Positions 1 to 11,060 of a DNA stretch of 64,000 bases are shown one piece after another (position 1 is the first letter of the stretch; each line of letters starts with the position of its first letter). Below the pieces are notes generated by a model, which saw only the letters and a program-made list of their open reading frames with translations, searched no databases and was not told the DNA's origin. The position numbers and the translations under genes are program-made. The stretch comes from Cladopsammia gracilis (lineage: Eukaryota > Cnidaria > Anthozoa > Scleractinia > Dendrophylliidae). The stretch spans positions 1,547,001 to 1,611,000 of the forward strand of contig JAJGOT010000090.1 in NCBI GenBank assembly GCA_022457155.1, in the 5' to 3' direction.

Positions 1-223
1 TTAGCCATGCAAAGATTTGAAAACAACACACGCCTCCCCAGGAGATTTTAACACCTCATCGCATATCTCGCACGCCTTTAAAGATTTTGAATTTTTTTTT
101 TCAGTAAATGTTAGATAAAATGCATAATTTCAATTTAGTGAAATAATTTTTTTTGATTTTGTCACTGGCAAAGGTAGGAAGTCGCCTTAAGCACATTCAA
201 AAAGTATACTACTCGACTCTCAT

Positions 224-673
224 CACAGGTAGCCCAAGCTCAAGTGATGTTTACGGGTAACTGTTACGTAATAGCGAATTTATAAGGATTTGTATGGGGA
301 AAATTCACTTCGAATTTGAGCGTAAAATTAGGAAAGATATTTGAATAAAACTCGGCTCACCTGAACTTATTTGTGTGTTTACTTGTGTCTAGAGTGGTTT
401 TGGGGTCGATTCGAAGCAATTCCAGCGAGTTTCAGTTCAAGAGGGAGGAAGAGACAGTTGAACTAAAACTCGCTGGAATCGCTTCGAATCGACCCCAAAA
501 CCACTCAAGACACAAGTAAACACACAAATAAGTTCAGGTGAGCCAGTTTTATTCAAATATCTTTCCTAATTTTATGCTCAAATTCGAAGTGAATTTTCCC
601 CATACAAATCTTTATAAATTCGCTATTACGCAACTGTTACCCGTAAACATCACTTGAGCTTGGGCAACCTGTG
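224..673. mobile_element. Foldback element upstream of GFP-like gene, block A
   Basis: The two arms, each about 215 bp, are reverse complements of each other around a short purine-rich centre. The ends read CACAGGTAGCCC and GGGCAACCTGTG. A 7-bp direct repeat CTCTCAT flanks the element at 217-223 and 674-680. The related upstream sequence near 14,510 and 17,270 lacks the element and has a single CTCTCAT, so this is an insertion. The superfamily is unclear. Confidence 0.85.
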
Positions 674-924
674 CTCTCATGTTGAATAAAGTCTATGAAT
701 AGTATCTAACAAAAATGCGAAAAATGCAACAAAAATGCCCCCATGGTCGACGGAAGAATGCATCCAATATACTCCTGTAAGTTTACAGGAGATAAAAATG
801 CAGTTTTAAATGCAGAATGGCGGAATTCAACTTAAAAATAACTTTGCAAATCAACAGAGGATTTGATACTTCGCTTGAACATCTTCTTGAATGACCAGAA
901 TGTGTTATAAAATGTCGGCAGTTA

Positions 925-1051
925 GAGTGATTTTACTTTGTCCGTGAAATAGATAGTAGAATAGTACGCACTATTAGACTATAGTTCCATTGTTTTCTTT
1001 TGTTTAATTTGGACTACCACATACTAATTCACGGGTTAAGTAAAACCACTC
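925..1051. mobile_element. 127-bp MITE flanked by TA
   Basis: The ends GAGTGATTTTACTT and AAGTAAAACCACTC are imperfect inverted repeats, followed inward by TCCGTGAA and TTCACGGG. TA flanks both sides (923-924, 1,052-1,053), as expected for Tc1/mariner-type non-autonomous elements. The same element is at 22,417-22,543 in block B. Confidence 0.7.
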
Positions 1052-1314
1052 TATCAATCTCTTTATCTTGTCTGGGTGTTAAATTTCTTTGTCAAAGTGT
1101 CATGGTGTCAAAGTGTCAAAAATACCAAACGTGGTTTACAGCGTTAATTTAAATAGTGGAACTCATTCGCAAGCTGTTTAACCAAGATTCTGGCAAGGGA
1201 CTTAGAGGCATGATGACGAAATAAATAACTAATTAAATAACTTTGCTAATCAACAAAGGAGTGGATACTCCACTTGAACCCTCTCGTTTCTAAAGTGCTC
1301 TTGAACAGGTATAT

Positions 1315-1600
1315 GTGATCACGTGATGTGGTTATGCATCATACGTTGGATAAGAAAAGAAGGAGGCTTTTTATTTAAGTAAGCAATAAGTAATGTTCCA
1401 AAATCAATTGATATCCTAAATGTCAAGTGACTGGGTTTTTAATTACGAAAGCACGTTCTTTCTTGTGATTGGATAGAGTGAATTATGGGTGTTACAAACT
1501 GGCTCATGATATTGAGCACACAGAAAGCTTAAGCCCCATTCACTTTGGACACTGACTACAGCGAGTGGCAAGGCTTTCGACTAACTAAACATTCTCCATC
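1315..1600 (+). promoter_or_regulatory. Probable proximal promoter/5'UTR of GFP-like copy 1
   Basis: This is the stretch between the last recognisable mobile element and the start codon. It is conserved almost unchanged in block B. It contains an E-box palindrome CACGTG at 1,320-1,325 and an inverted CCAAT box (ATTGG) at 1,468-1,472. I see no convincing TATA box close to the expected start site. The assignment rests on position and conservation only. Confidence 0.3.
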
Positions 1601-3826
1601 ATGGTATGTTATTATTAAACGCATCCAAAACTGATGCTCGTTTGTAACCGTTCAGCAACTCAGTCCTATTTCTTGTGTGTTTCAATCCAACAGAGCGTGA
1701 TCTCAACACACATGTTGAATAAGGTACACATGGAAGGCAATGTCAACGGACACTCCTTCACGATTGAAGGAGAAGGAGAAGGCAAACCGTACGAGTAAGT
1801 AAACGTTGCAAAACCCACAGACATTCTTAGACACGATGCATCGCTCCGATTGTCCTTTATCTTTTAGTTTTCTGCACCCGAATCAGTAGGCACACCTGTA
1901 GGTGGTGCTGTTTTTTACTCTCGCGCGCCAGGCAAAAACAAGTCATCCTTTTGTCTCGTTTGCTTTTCAAAGTTCAGGGTTAGATCAAGGGTTAGGGTTA
2001 GGTTCTCGCTGTCTCTTTGGCTAAGTTTAGTCAGTAAATTCCAACACTCAAGTGAGTGTTCTTTATCAAGTCTAGACAGTGTTCCTTTTTTTGGCGGTAA
2101 AGCGAGTCACGTTGTATAGTTAAATGGCTTCCAAATTGACCTCAGTAATCGCTCTAATCATGTAGTGTCTGTACAATGTGTCATTAATGGCACAAGGGTA
2201 CAAGTGACACAAGTACAATCTATGGCTCACCATTACATTTATTAATCTCTTTTCTTGTTGGTTTTAAGGGGATACCAAATGAGGAACCTAACAGTGAAAA
2301 AAGGTGCACCTCTGCCATTCGCGTTTGATATCCTGACAGCAGCATTTCACTACGGCAACAGGGTGTTCACAAAATACCCTTCAGAGATACCAGACTATTT
2401 CAAGCAGTGTTTTCCTGATGGAATGATGTGGGAAAGGAGCATGATCTTTGAAGACGGAGGCGTGTGTACAGTAAACTGCAACATAAGGTCAGCGAGAATT
2501 TAAGAGCTGGTCACAATCAGTTAGTAATCAGACAGAATTCTTTTCATCAAATTAGACAAATGCCTTTTAGCGGTGAGTTAACCATGTTTGTTTCGGCCCT
2601 TCAACAATTTGCTTCAACAATCATTAGAGGCGAACCGTTACACTTTCGAAAGGGGGGGGGGGGGGGGGGAGGGAGGGAGGGGTGGGTTGTCGGTTGCGCT
2701 TTTTAATATCTCCCTGATTCTCGTAATTTTTTCATTTATCTGTGTCGCTGCAGGAATTTTTTAAAAAATAAAAACGAACCTTACATTGGGCTATGGCTGT
2801 TGTTGCGTGATACGTTTTGCTAGGAGATGGCTTTCACGATAATTGTTTTTCAAAAGCACTTCACCCCTTCCTCAGAAATCTATAATGGTTTTCTTTAATG
2901 TAATCCGTTTTAATCGTCTTCGAAATTAAGGCATCCCTACTGTATTTGCAACGCAAACTGTATGTAGAACTGTTCCAGCATTATTTGACTTACCTCTTTA
3001 TCAACAGTTTGGAAAAGAACTGCTTTGTTCACGACATTAAATTCAATGGTGTGAACTTCCCCAGCGATGGTCCTGTTATGAAGAAGGCAACGCAAGGATG
3101 GGAACCTTCCACTGAGAAAATGTATGCAAGTGATGGAGTTCTGAAAGGTGCTGTCACAATGGCGCTCAAAGTTGGAAATGGGCATTACATGTGCGACTAT
3201 AAAACCACATACAAGTGAGCAACAAATCTGTGATATTCTTAAGCCGTGATACTGCTTCTTAGAATGAGTGTCCAACAAAATTTTCTCTGTAGAAAATTCG
3301 ACATGTGTTGTCATAATCTGTGAACGAAAATATCGTTAAACATTGTTTAATGTCAAGTAGCGGCTCATTATACCATATAAAATCACAGCTGACAAGCACC
3401 TATTTCAGTATATAGCGGAGGGTGCTTACTGGATGGACACCAGCACAGAACGATTAGAGTTTTTGCATGTGTAGTTGCAGTCCAGAGCAATAAATGATCT
3501 CATATAACATTTTTAACTTCATTTTTTCAATCAGTGACCCTTTTATCGCATCAGAAATATTAAATTTTGGCAATCCTTTTCTACCCTCTCTCGACTCGTT
3601 TATTTTTTATATTTGTGTCCATATCTACCTCACTTTCATCAGCTGAGAAATTTAATGTTATCCTTTATTCTTTTGCAGAGCGAACAACCGTAGTGTGGTC
3701 AAGCTACCAGGCTATCACTTTATCGACCATCGCATTGAGATAACGAAGCATGACAAAGATCACAACAAAGTGGAGCTGCAGTCGATAGCGATTGCACGTA
3801 ACTCTTCGGTGCCTCAACTTAAGTAA
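1601..3826 (+). CDS. GFP-like fluorescent/chromoprotein, His-Tyr-Gly type (copy 1)
   Basis: Predicted exons are 1601-1603, 1694-1794, 2269-2487, 3008-3214 and 3679-3826. All introns are GT-AG and join in frame to 678 nt, giving 225 aa. Coding exon 1 is only the ATG, followed by GTATGT; the protein then starts [20 protein letters not shown]. The beta-barrel family signature is clear: PLPFAFDIL precedes the chromophore His62-Tyr63-Gly64, Arg91 in MWERS is the catalytic arginine, and GVNFP and PGYHF follow. His-Tyr-Gly is the chromophore of Kaede/Eos-type green-to-red photoconvertible proteins. The conserved catalytic Glu near the C-terminus (position 212) is Ser here (codon TCG, 3782-3784; motif [10 protein letters not shown]), so maturation and photoconversion are uncertain. 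Exon 5 also carries one extra Val relative to the Glu-Tyr-Gly copies. Intron 3 holds a G-rich run near 2652-2686. An alternative start at Met8 in exon 2 is possible. Confidence 0.9.
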
Positions 3827-4485
3827 AAGGCAAAGTGAAAAGCAAAGCAAAAAGAAGAGAAAATACAGTTTCCCATTTTTTTTCTTTCTATAAAATCAGT
3901 ATAGTCTTAAAACATTGAATTTACAGAGTTTGACGTAGATAATTTGTTAGGGATTTGTTACCATATTAAAATGGAAAAGGAGAGCAAGAAAGTTTCCTAT
4001 TTTGTTCTTTCTGTAAAATTAGTATAGTCTGAAAACATTTTAACGGATTTTAGCTTAGACAATTTGATTTGGATTTGTTCCACATTCAACTGTTACTTGT
4101 TTTTTCAAAAAAATGGTTCTCCTAAGGTGAACAAGAAAGTCTTTGTTATGGAAACAGTTTACTACTTTTAGAGAAATTTGACTTCTACGTTTTGTTAGGG
4201 GTTCGTTTCTACGTTTTCTATTTGTTCATTTTTCTGAAAATAGTTTACATAGCGTTTTGTTACCTTGTTCAGATTATGCCGGTCTTTCTTGAGACTTGAA
4301 CTTCTGCTGAGCTTGTGTGATTATAAATGATTGTTCAACTATTACTGATTGCGATATTTTGCAGCTTTGGATGTAAACCTTGTATTATGTTAACACATGA
4401 GAAACTTTAGTGATTATTAAACTTATGGTAGAACCAATTTTGGTGAATGTCCTTTATCATCCGGTTGACCACAAGTGTCAACGAG

Positions 4486-5201
4486 TAGGCCTAGACAGAT
4501 TGTGCTCGGCAACTTTTGAGAAACGTTTACGATTTTGAGCAACTTTTTCGATTCTGTGCAACTTATCGGAGAGTGAGAAACTTCCCAGCATCTTTACTAA
4601 AAGTTCGCTTTTTTTGGCATATTTTCACTATCTTTTAATCAAATTCATAAGTAATTGATATTTTAACACGTTTTCTTTGGGATTTTTCTAGAAAATCTCT
4701 GGTTTTTTGATCGGTTGGGTATCATGTGCTGATAGATTTCAAATATGGATCAGTGCTGGATGTGACTCCAATTCCAGAATGGGTATCTTGTGTTAATATT
4801 CCTGGGTATCCTGTGATTAGATCAGCTACAAAACCTTTTTCCATTCTATTGTTAAAACTTCATATTACCATTAATTTGCATACATTGAAATAATAGAACG
4901 GATGAATTTGAAGGAGGGTCAAATACTCAAATTTGACCGCAACATGTATTATTTGCTATGTTAGCAGCATGTCTCTTGTCTGTTAGGCCATGTTTTGTAA
5001 TTCATTGAGGTCACTTTACGATTAAGAAATTTATAAACAAAGAAGGAGTTACAGTATATAATTAGAGTGATAATGTCAGCAAGCAACTCAGTTAAATTTT
5101 TAATGCAACTTTCTCGATTTTAAGCAACTTTTGAGCAATTTTTGGGTATATTTTTGAGCACCTTTTTCAGACAATATTTGAGCAGAATCTGTCTTACCCT
5201 A
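4486..5201. mobile_element. hAT-like non-autonomous element, block A
   Basis: The terminal inverted repeats begin TAGGCCTAGACAGATT on the left and end AATCTGTCTTACCCTA on the right. An exact 8-bp duplication TCAACGAG flanks it (4478-4485, 5202-5209), which is typical of hAT elements. The matching sites downstream of the Glu-Tyr-Gly copies (about 8,570 and 30,590) are uninterrupted. It has no coding capacity. Internal CAACTTTT.GAGCAA motifs repeat several times. Confidence 0.85.
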
Positions 5202-5310
5202 TCAACGAGTTTGTTCACAGGCTTACCATGCTCTATTTCAAGGGTGTCCTGTGCGTATATAATGACCATTTCCTTATTGGCTATCAAAAGTAGCCTAACT
5301 AATTTAAAGT

Positions 5311-6010
5311 AAACGTTGCAAAACCCACACAGACATTCTTAGACACGATGCATCGCTCCGATTGTCCTTTATCCTTTAGTTTTCTGCACCCGAATTAGTA
5401 GGCAATCAGGTGGGTGCTGTTTTTCACTCTCGCAGGCAAAAACAAGTCATCCTTTTGTCTCGTTTGCTTTTCAAAGTTCAGGGTTAGATCAAGGGACAGG
5501 GTTAGGTTCTCGCTGGCTCTTTGGCTAAGTTTTGTCCTAACTTCCAACACTCAAGTGAGTGTTCTTTATCAAGTCTAGACAGTGTTCCTTTTTTTGGCGG
5601 TAAAGCGGAGTCACGTTGTATAGTTAAATGGCTTCCAAATTGACCTCCGTAATCACTCTAATCACGTTGCAAAACGAAAAGACATTCTTAGACACGATGC
5701 ATCGCTCCGATTGTCCTTTACACGTTTATCCTTTACTTTCTGCACCCGAGTCAGTAGGCGGACAGGTGGGTGCTGTTTTTCACTCTCTCTTCCCACCACT
5801 ATAACCTCGCGTTTTGCAATTCCCCGCGAAAACACTCGCGGTTTTGCAGGCTAGTGCAGGCAAATGTCATCATCTTTGTCTTGTTTGCTTTTCAAAGTTC
5901 AGGGTTACACTCAAGTGAGCGTTATTCATCAAGTCTAGACAGTGTTCCTTTTTATGGCGGTAAAGCGAGTCACGTTGTATAGTTAAATGGCTTCCAAATT
6001 GACCTCAGTA
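5311..6010 (+). other. Duplicated GFP intron 2 sequence without exons 1-2, block A
   Basis: The sequence switches at about 5,309 from the copy 1 downstream flank into GFP intron 2, starting AGTAAACGTTGC. That is only a few bases after the splice donor in copy 1. Exons 1 and 2 are therefore missing upstream of the Glu-Tyr-Gly exons. The intron segment is itself duplicated in tandem (about 5,310-5,640 and 5,663-6,010). Confidence 0.75.
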
Positions 6011-6135
6011 ATCGCTCTAATCATGTAGTGTCTGTACAATGTGTCATTAATGGAAAAAAGGGTACAAGTGATACAAGTACCTGAATCTATGGCTCACCAT
6101 TACATTTATTAATCTCTTTTCTTGTTGGTTTTAAG

Positions 6136-7945
6136 GGGATACCACTTGAGGATCCTTGAAGTGAAAAAAGGTGCACCTCTGCCATTTGCGTTTGATATCC
6201 TGACAGCCGCATTTGAATAAGGCAACAGGGTGTTCACGAAATACCCTTCAGAGATACCAGACTATTTCAAGCAGTGTTTTCCTGATGGAATGACGTGGGA
6301 AAGAAGCATGATCTTTGAAGACGGAGGCGTGTGTACAGTGAACTGCAACATAAGGTCAGCGAGAATTTGGTCACAATCAGTTAGTAATTAGACAGAATCC
6401 TTTTCCATCAAATTAGACTAATGTCTCTTTGCGGTGAGTTAACCATCTATCTTTCGGCCCTTCAACAATTTGCTTCCACAATCATTAGAGGCGAACCATT
6501 AGACTTTCGAAAGTTGGGGGGGGGGGGGGGAGGTTTGTCGGTTGCGCTTTTTATCGTCCATTCTCGTCATTTTGTCATTTACCTGTGTCGCTGCAGGAAT
6601 TTTGAAAAAAACCAAAACCAAACCTGACATTGGGCTATGGCGATTGTTGCGTGATACTTTTTGCTAGAGAGATGGCGTGCACGATATATATATTTTTTTC
6701 AATATCACTTCATCCCTCCCTCAGAAATCTAATGGTTGCCCTGAATGTAATCCGTTTTAATCGTCTTCGACATTAAGGCATCCCTACTGTATTTGCAGCG
6801 CAAACTGTATGTAGAACTGTTCCAGCATTATTTGACTTATCTATTTATCAACAGTTTGGAAAAGAACTGCTTTGTTCACGACATTAAATTCAATGGTGTG
6901 AACTTCCCCAGCGATGGTCCTGTTATGAAGAAGGCAACACAAGGCTGGGAACCTTCCACTGAGAAAATTTATGAAAGTGATGGAGTTCTGAAAGGTGCTG
7001 TCACAATGGCTCTCAAAGTTGGAAATGGGCATTACATGTGCGACTATTAAACCACATACAAGTACCGTATTTTCTCAATTAAACGCCCCCGGCGTTTATT
7101 ACAAACTTGGGCTAGTGGACCCGGCGTTTCTTTGAATCAGCAGTTTTTTCTCGCCCGCCATTTGTTAAGAAAGGGTTATTATTAGTTTTTCTTGGCAGCC
7201 GTGTACCTTGCCCTTAAATCTTAAGTTTATTATACCACAAATAAACGTTTGAGGGGCTTACTTATAACTTCCTCTATTATACCCGGCGTTTATTCGGGGC
7301 CCGGCGTTTAATCGAGAAAATACGGTAAGTCATTAAGCCTGATGAGCAACAAATCTGTGATATTCCCAAGCCGCAATATTGCATCTAATAACGAGTGTCC
7401 AACAGCATTTCCTTTGTAGAAAATTCGGCAGGTGTATTTCTAATCTGTGAACCAAAATATTGATAAAACATTGTTTACTATCAAGTAGTGACCAGTAGTG
7501 GCTCATCATACCGTATAAAATCACAGCTTACAGGATGGACACCAGCGCGAGACACTGGAATGTTTGCATCTGTAGTTAAAGTCCAGAGCAATAAGTGATC
7601 TGATATAACATTTTAAGCCCTCTTTCTATCAGTGACCCTTATTAGTTCAAAACATTTTAACTGTTTTTGTCACATCAAAAATCTTAATTTTTGGCAATCC
7701 TTTTCTTCCTTCTCTCAACTCGTGTATTTGTTTATACTTGTGTCCACATCTACCTCACTTTCATCTGATAAATTTAATGTTATCTTTCGTTCCTTTGCAG
7801 AGCAAAGAAACGTAGTGTCAAGCCACCAGGCTATCACTTCATCGACCATCGCATTGAGATAACGAAGCATGACAAAGATCATAACAAAGTGGAGCTGCAG
7901 GAGATAGCGATTGCACGTAACTCTCCGTTGCCTCAACTTAAGTAA
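6136..7945 (+). pseudogene. GFP-like pseudogene, Glu-Tyr-Gly type with stop in the chromophore (copy 2)
   Basis: Only exons 3-5 exist: 6136-6354, 6855-7061 and 7801-7945. Exon 3 reads TAAFE, then TAA at 6218-6220 exactly where the sister copy at 28,370 has the chromophore Tyr codon TAC, then GNRVF. A second nonsense change lies in exon 4 (TAA at 7048-7050, AAA in the other copies). A 261-bp element is inserted at the exon 4 donor (7065-7325), so the donor context becomes GTACCG instead of GTAAGT. Exon 5 keeps the catalytic Glu (GAG 7901-7903, [10 protein letters not shown]) and its normal stop. Exons 1-2 are absent. Despite the breaks, the rest of the coding sequence is hardly decayed, so inactivation is recent. 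Confidence 0.93.
7065..7325. mobile_element. TA-flanked MITE in exon 4 donor of copy 2
   Basis: The inverted ends are CCGTATTTTCTC and GAGAAAATACGG with target duplication TA (7063-7064, 7326-7327). Block B has the uninterrupted site TACAAGTAAGTC. Inner motifs AAACGCCCCC and GGCGTTT are also inverted. A second copy in reverse orientation lies at 17,302-17,563. No coding capacity; Tc1/mariner-like by its TA target. Confidence 0.88.
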
Positions 7946-9058
7946 AATCTTGAAAGGCAAAGCAAAAAGGAGAGAAAATACAGTTTCCCATTCTTTCTTT
8001 CTATAAAATCAGTATAGTCGGCTTAAAACATTGAATTTACAGAGTTTGACGTAAATGTAAAAGGAGAGAAAAGAAAGTTTCCCATTTTTTCTCTTTCTGT
8101 AAAATTAGTGTAGTTTGAAAACAGGTTTAACGGATTTTAGCTTAGACAATTTGATTGGTATTTGTTTCCACATTAAATTGTTACTTGGTTTTTTTCTTTT
8201 TTTTTTCTTCAAAAAAAAAATGGTTCTCCTAAGGTGAACAAGAAAGGTTTTGTTATAGAAATAGTTTATACTGCTTTTAGAGAAATTTGACTTCTACAAT
8301 TTGTTAGGGGTTCTTTTCTACGTTTTGTATTTGTTCTTTTTTCTTAAAATAGCTTACATAGCATTTTGTTACCTTGTTCAGATAATGCCGGTCCTTCTTA
8401 AGACTTGAACTTCTGCTGAGCTTGTGTGATTAAAAATGATTGTTCAACTATTACTGATGGCGTTTTTTTGTAGATTTGCATATGAACCCTGTATTATGTT
8501 AACACATGAGAAACTTATGGTAGAACCAATTTTGGTTAATGTCCTTTATCATCCGGTTGACCACAAGTCTCAACGAGTTTGTTCACAGGTTTATCATCCT
8601 CTATTTGAGTGGTGTCCTGTGCTTATATGAATTTTGCGTGACTATGCACTTGGGACTCACGGGGGGTGAAAACTCTAACAAACGCTGTTTGAGCAATACT
8701 GCGTGTAACTGAAAGTTGTCCCGAAAATTTGGAATATCTTCCCAATTTTTTCGGAGACATTCTTGCAAAAATTTCAAACTTCCGAAATTTTAACAACATT
8801 ATCTCATGTTTCCCCGAAAAGTTTTTGAGTATCCCGATTCCCGGAAAAATCTTCAGAATTCCCAGGAAGAATTTTGTTTTTCTCCCGAAACAGGCCTTCT
8901 CAGAGTTGTCACCCCCGTGGACTCGGAGCGGCTTGTTTACATTAAACCATGTTCATCATTCTCTGGCCTTCAAGTCAAAGCGACAAACAGATGGTTTCAT
9001 CGTCCTTACAATGTAGAACTTACTCGGTAAACAATTAGTGTGTAATTTACTTAATTTA

Positions 9059-9331
9059 GCCGCGTTCACAGCGAGTTGTTCGAAATTTGTCTTCAGCAGT
9101 TTAACTGAAGCCGTTCATCGCTAACCGTTCAAAATAATTCTTTAGCCATTCAGCCGTTCACAGCCAACCGTTCGAAATAATTATTTGCCGTTCAGGCGTT
9201 CACAGTCAGCCGTTCGAAATTTTTCTTATGCCGTTTAGCTGTTCAACTTTATCCGTTCAAATTTTTTCTTCAGCCATTCAGCCATTTTGAACGACTCGGC
9301 TACCCGTTTTTTCATTCGTTTAGTAGCTGTG
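9059..9331. repeat. Degenerate GCCGTTC tandem repeat, block A
   Basis: About six imperfect units are built on GCCGTTCACAGYCAGCCGTTCG followed by AAATTTTTCTTCA. The array marks the right edge of the duplicated block and recurs at 32,600-32,877. Confidence 0.75.
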
Positions 9332-9544
9332 CCTTTTGCCGTTCGAACGGATATCCGTTAGTATCGTTTTCCTGTGAGAGGTCACAATCATATCTTTCCA
9401 TTTTCTTTCATTTTTTATTTTTAACAGGAAACTTTTGGGTCTCGCAGGAAGAGGCTTGAGGCTCGCAAAAGAAGGCTCGGGTTCGGGCTCGCAGGCTCGG
9501 ACATTAGCCATTCCCGTGGTGAGACCTAGACTTTCTCAAAGTCG

Positions 9545-9690
9545 TTCGCTTCTCGTTTCCGGTTTAAAGACGCTTCGCGCTCGCTGCTCGCGCTTCGCGC
9601 TCGCTTTCTCGCGTTCGCTTTCTCGCGCTTCGCGCTTGTTTTCTCGCGCTTCGATCGCGCTCGCTGCTCGCGCTTCGCGCTGAGCTCGAC
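9545..9690. repeat. Low-complexity CGCTTCGCGCTCGCT array
   Basis: Overlapping units of TCGCTGCTCGCGCTTCGCGC and TTCTCGCG make a GC-rich island in otherwise AT-rich DNA. Open frames here (Ser/Arg-rich) are by-products of the repeat. Confidence 0.7.
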
Positions 9691-10354
9691 TTGTAGGCAA
9701 GTCTAGGTGAGACCGTTCTTAGCCATTTCGTGAATATGGAAGCCACGCAAACCACTACATTCGTGGGTAAAAAAGCCAACGAAAAGAGATACGCTGCTAG
9801 CAGAGCGTTGAAATTTTATGCAGATAATTCGGTAATTTTGTTACTCGGAGTTTCCATATCATTTTGATCAGTGCACCCAACCTCGTTTCTCAGGACGCTC
9901 TTCAAACTTTTAAAGCAGGTTCTTTGAAAAGGCGAAACCCTTTGCAAACCCTTTACAACCCTTGCAAGCTCTCTGCAAACTCTTTGCGAGACAAGTTAAA
10001 TCGAGCCTGATCGACCGAATCGAACTTTCGGCGATAGTTTGCACACCGCAAGAAAGAAACTTGCTTCAATAAATTATGATTCTTACCAAGCGTACCAGCT
10101 CTCCGAAAACCTTTACACATGTCATAATCAGTTTTTGGAGTAAATTTTCTTAAATAATCCTCGCAACAGGAGGGAACCAAGAAACTGTCAAAAACGTAAT
10201 TCCCTTACTACGCAAAACAGAAATCATTTGCTCGTTGGCACTCTATCGGTAGGTATACCTCGTATTCCTAGTATGATAAATATACGATAAAAAGTCCTAA
10301 AAGAAATAAGTGTGAAAAGTAAGCTCGCTCGGGATAAGTCGGGGGGAGGGTTCT

Positions 10355-10390
10355 TTCGGGTACCCGAGACCATATAAATGGGGCCTAAGT
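10355..10390 (+). repeat. Direct repeat with TATA-like core (mate at 11,680-11,715)
   Basis: Both copies share TTCGGGTACCCGAGACCATA followed by TAAA and a GGCC.TAAG block. The copies lie 1,325 bp apart in the same orientation. CATATAAA resembles a TATA box, so these could be remains of long terminal repeats. The repeats alone do not prove it. Confidence 0.4.
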
Positions 10391-10927
10391 GATTGACACC
10401 TTTATTGAGACAAGCGGATTTAAGGTTATCGCGTTCGAAGAACGCAATCCTAATTTTCGTGTTGGTTATCCTGTGGTTTATGTGCAGTAAAATTTGAGAT
10501 TTTTTGGTTGCCGGTCTTCCAAATGGCCGCCCCTATTGTTTTTTTTTCAGGGGCTCATATTCGCCGGAAATTCCTTCCAACGCGTCTCCATAATCTGTGA
10601 TAACTGTTAGTAATAATTTCTGAATAGAAGAATCGAACTAATAAGTTGTATTGTTGTTTGAAAATTTCGCCGTAAGCATTTTTTTTTTATGATTTAATGA
10701 GGAAATTCAACTTGACCGTAAACAATACGATTGCTATTCAGTAATAAGTTAATGTTTAACTTACAGGAGATAGAAATGGTCCAACCTGATCACGTGTACC
10801 CATACTATTTTTTTCTTCAAATTTGTAATTACAAGAGGCTCCAAGCAGTCTTTACTCATGCGCATGCGTAAGAAAATTTTATGATATATTTTAAACATGA
10901 TAAGAAGATGTCCGACCTGGAGAAAAT

Positions 10928-11060
10928 CAATCAATCAATCAATAAACTTTATTAAAATGTCAAAAGACCGCCTAGCCAGGGAGAAATCTCCCTTACTAAT
11001 ATGGGGACATTCTAAAAATTAAATTAAAATAAATAAATAATTACTAGTAATAATTAAAAA
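10928..11060 (-). mobile_element. Probable LINE 3' tail
   Basis: An (AATC)n microsatellite runs into AATAAACTTTATTAAAATG. The same layout, microsatellite plus a CTTTATT.AAA block, terminates the LINE fragment at 58,826. No coding part remains next to it. Confidence 0.4.

Larger units (their letters stand above)
1..9331 (+). repeat. Segmental duplication, block A
   Basis: This block matches 21,460-32,877 almost base for base, and base 1 aligns with 21,460. The match ends after the shared GCCGTTC-type repeats, just past the motif TAGTAGCTGTG at 9,331 (32,877 in block B). The left boundary is outside the window, so the unit is at least 9.3 kb. Block A carries one insertion that B lacks (7,065-7,325). 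Block B carries three that A lacks (27,498-28,216; 30,830-31,936; 32,091-32,487). Low divergence in introns and flanks implies a recent duplication or ongoing gene conversion. Confidence 0.92.

Noticed and set aside
1976..2005. GGGTTAGGGTTAGG in GFP intron 2, resembling telomere repeats
   Set aside because: Only two units; far too short for an interstitial telomere.
2937..3314. 125-aa open frame on the minus strand, repeated at 24,446 and 29,025
   Set aside because: It is the antisense shadow of GFP exon 4, and its conservation follows from the exon on the other strand.
9435..9779. Overlapping Ser/Arg/Ala-rich frames on both strands
   Set aside because: By-products of the CGCTTCGCGCTCGCT array.
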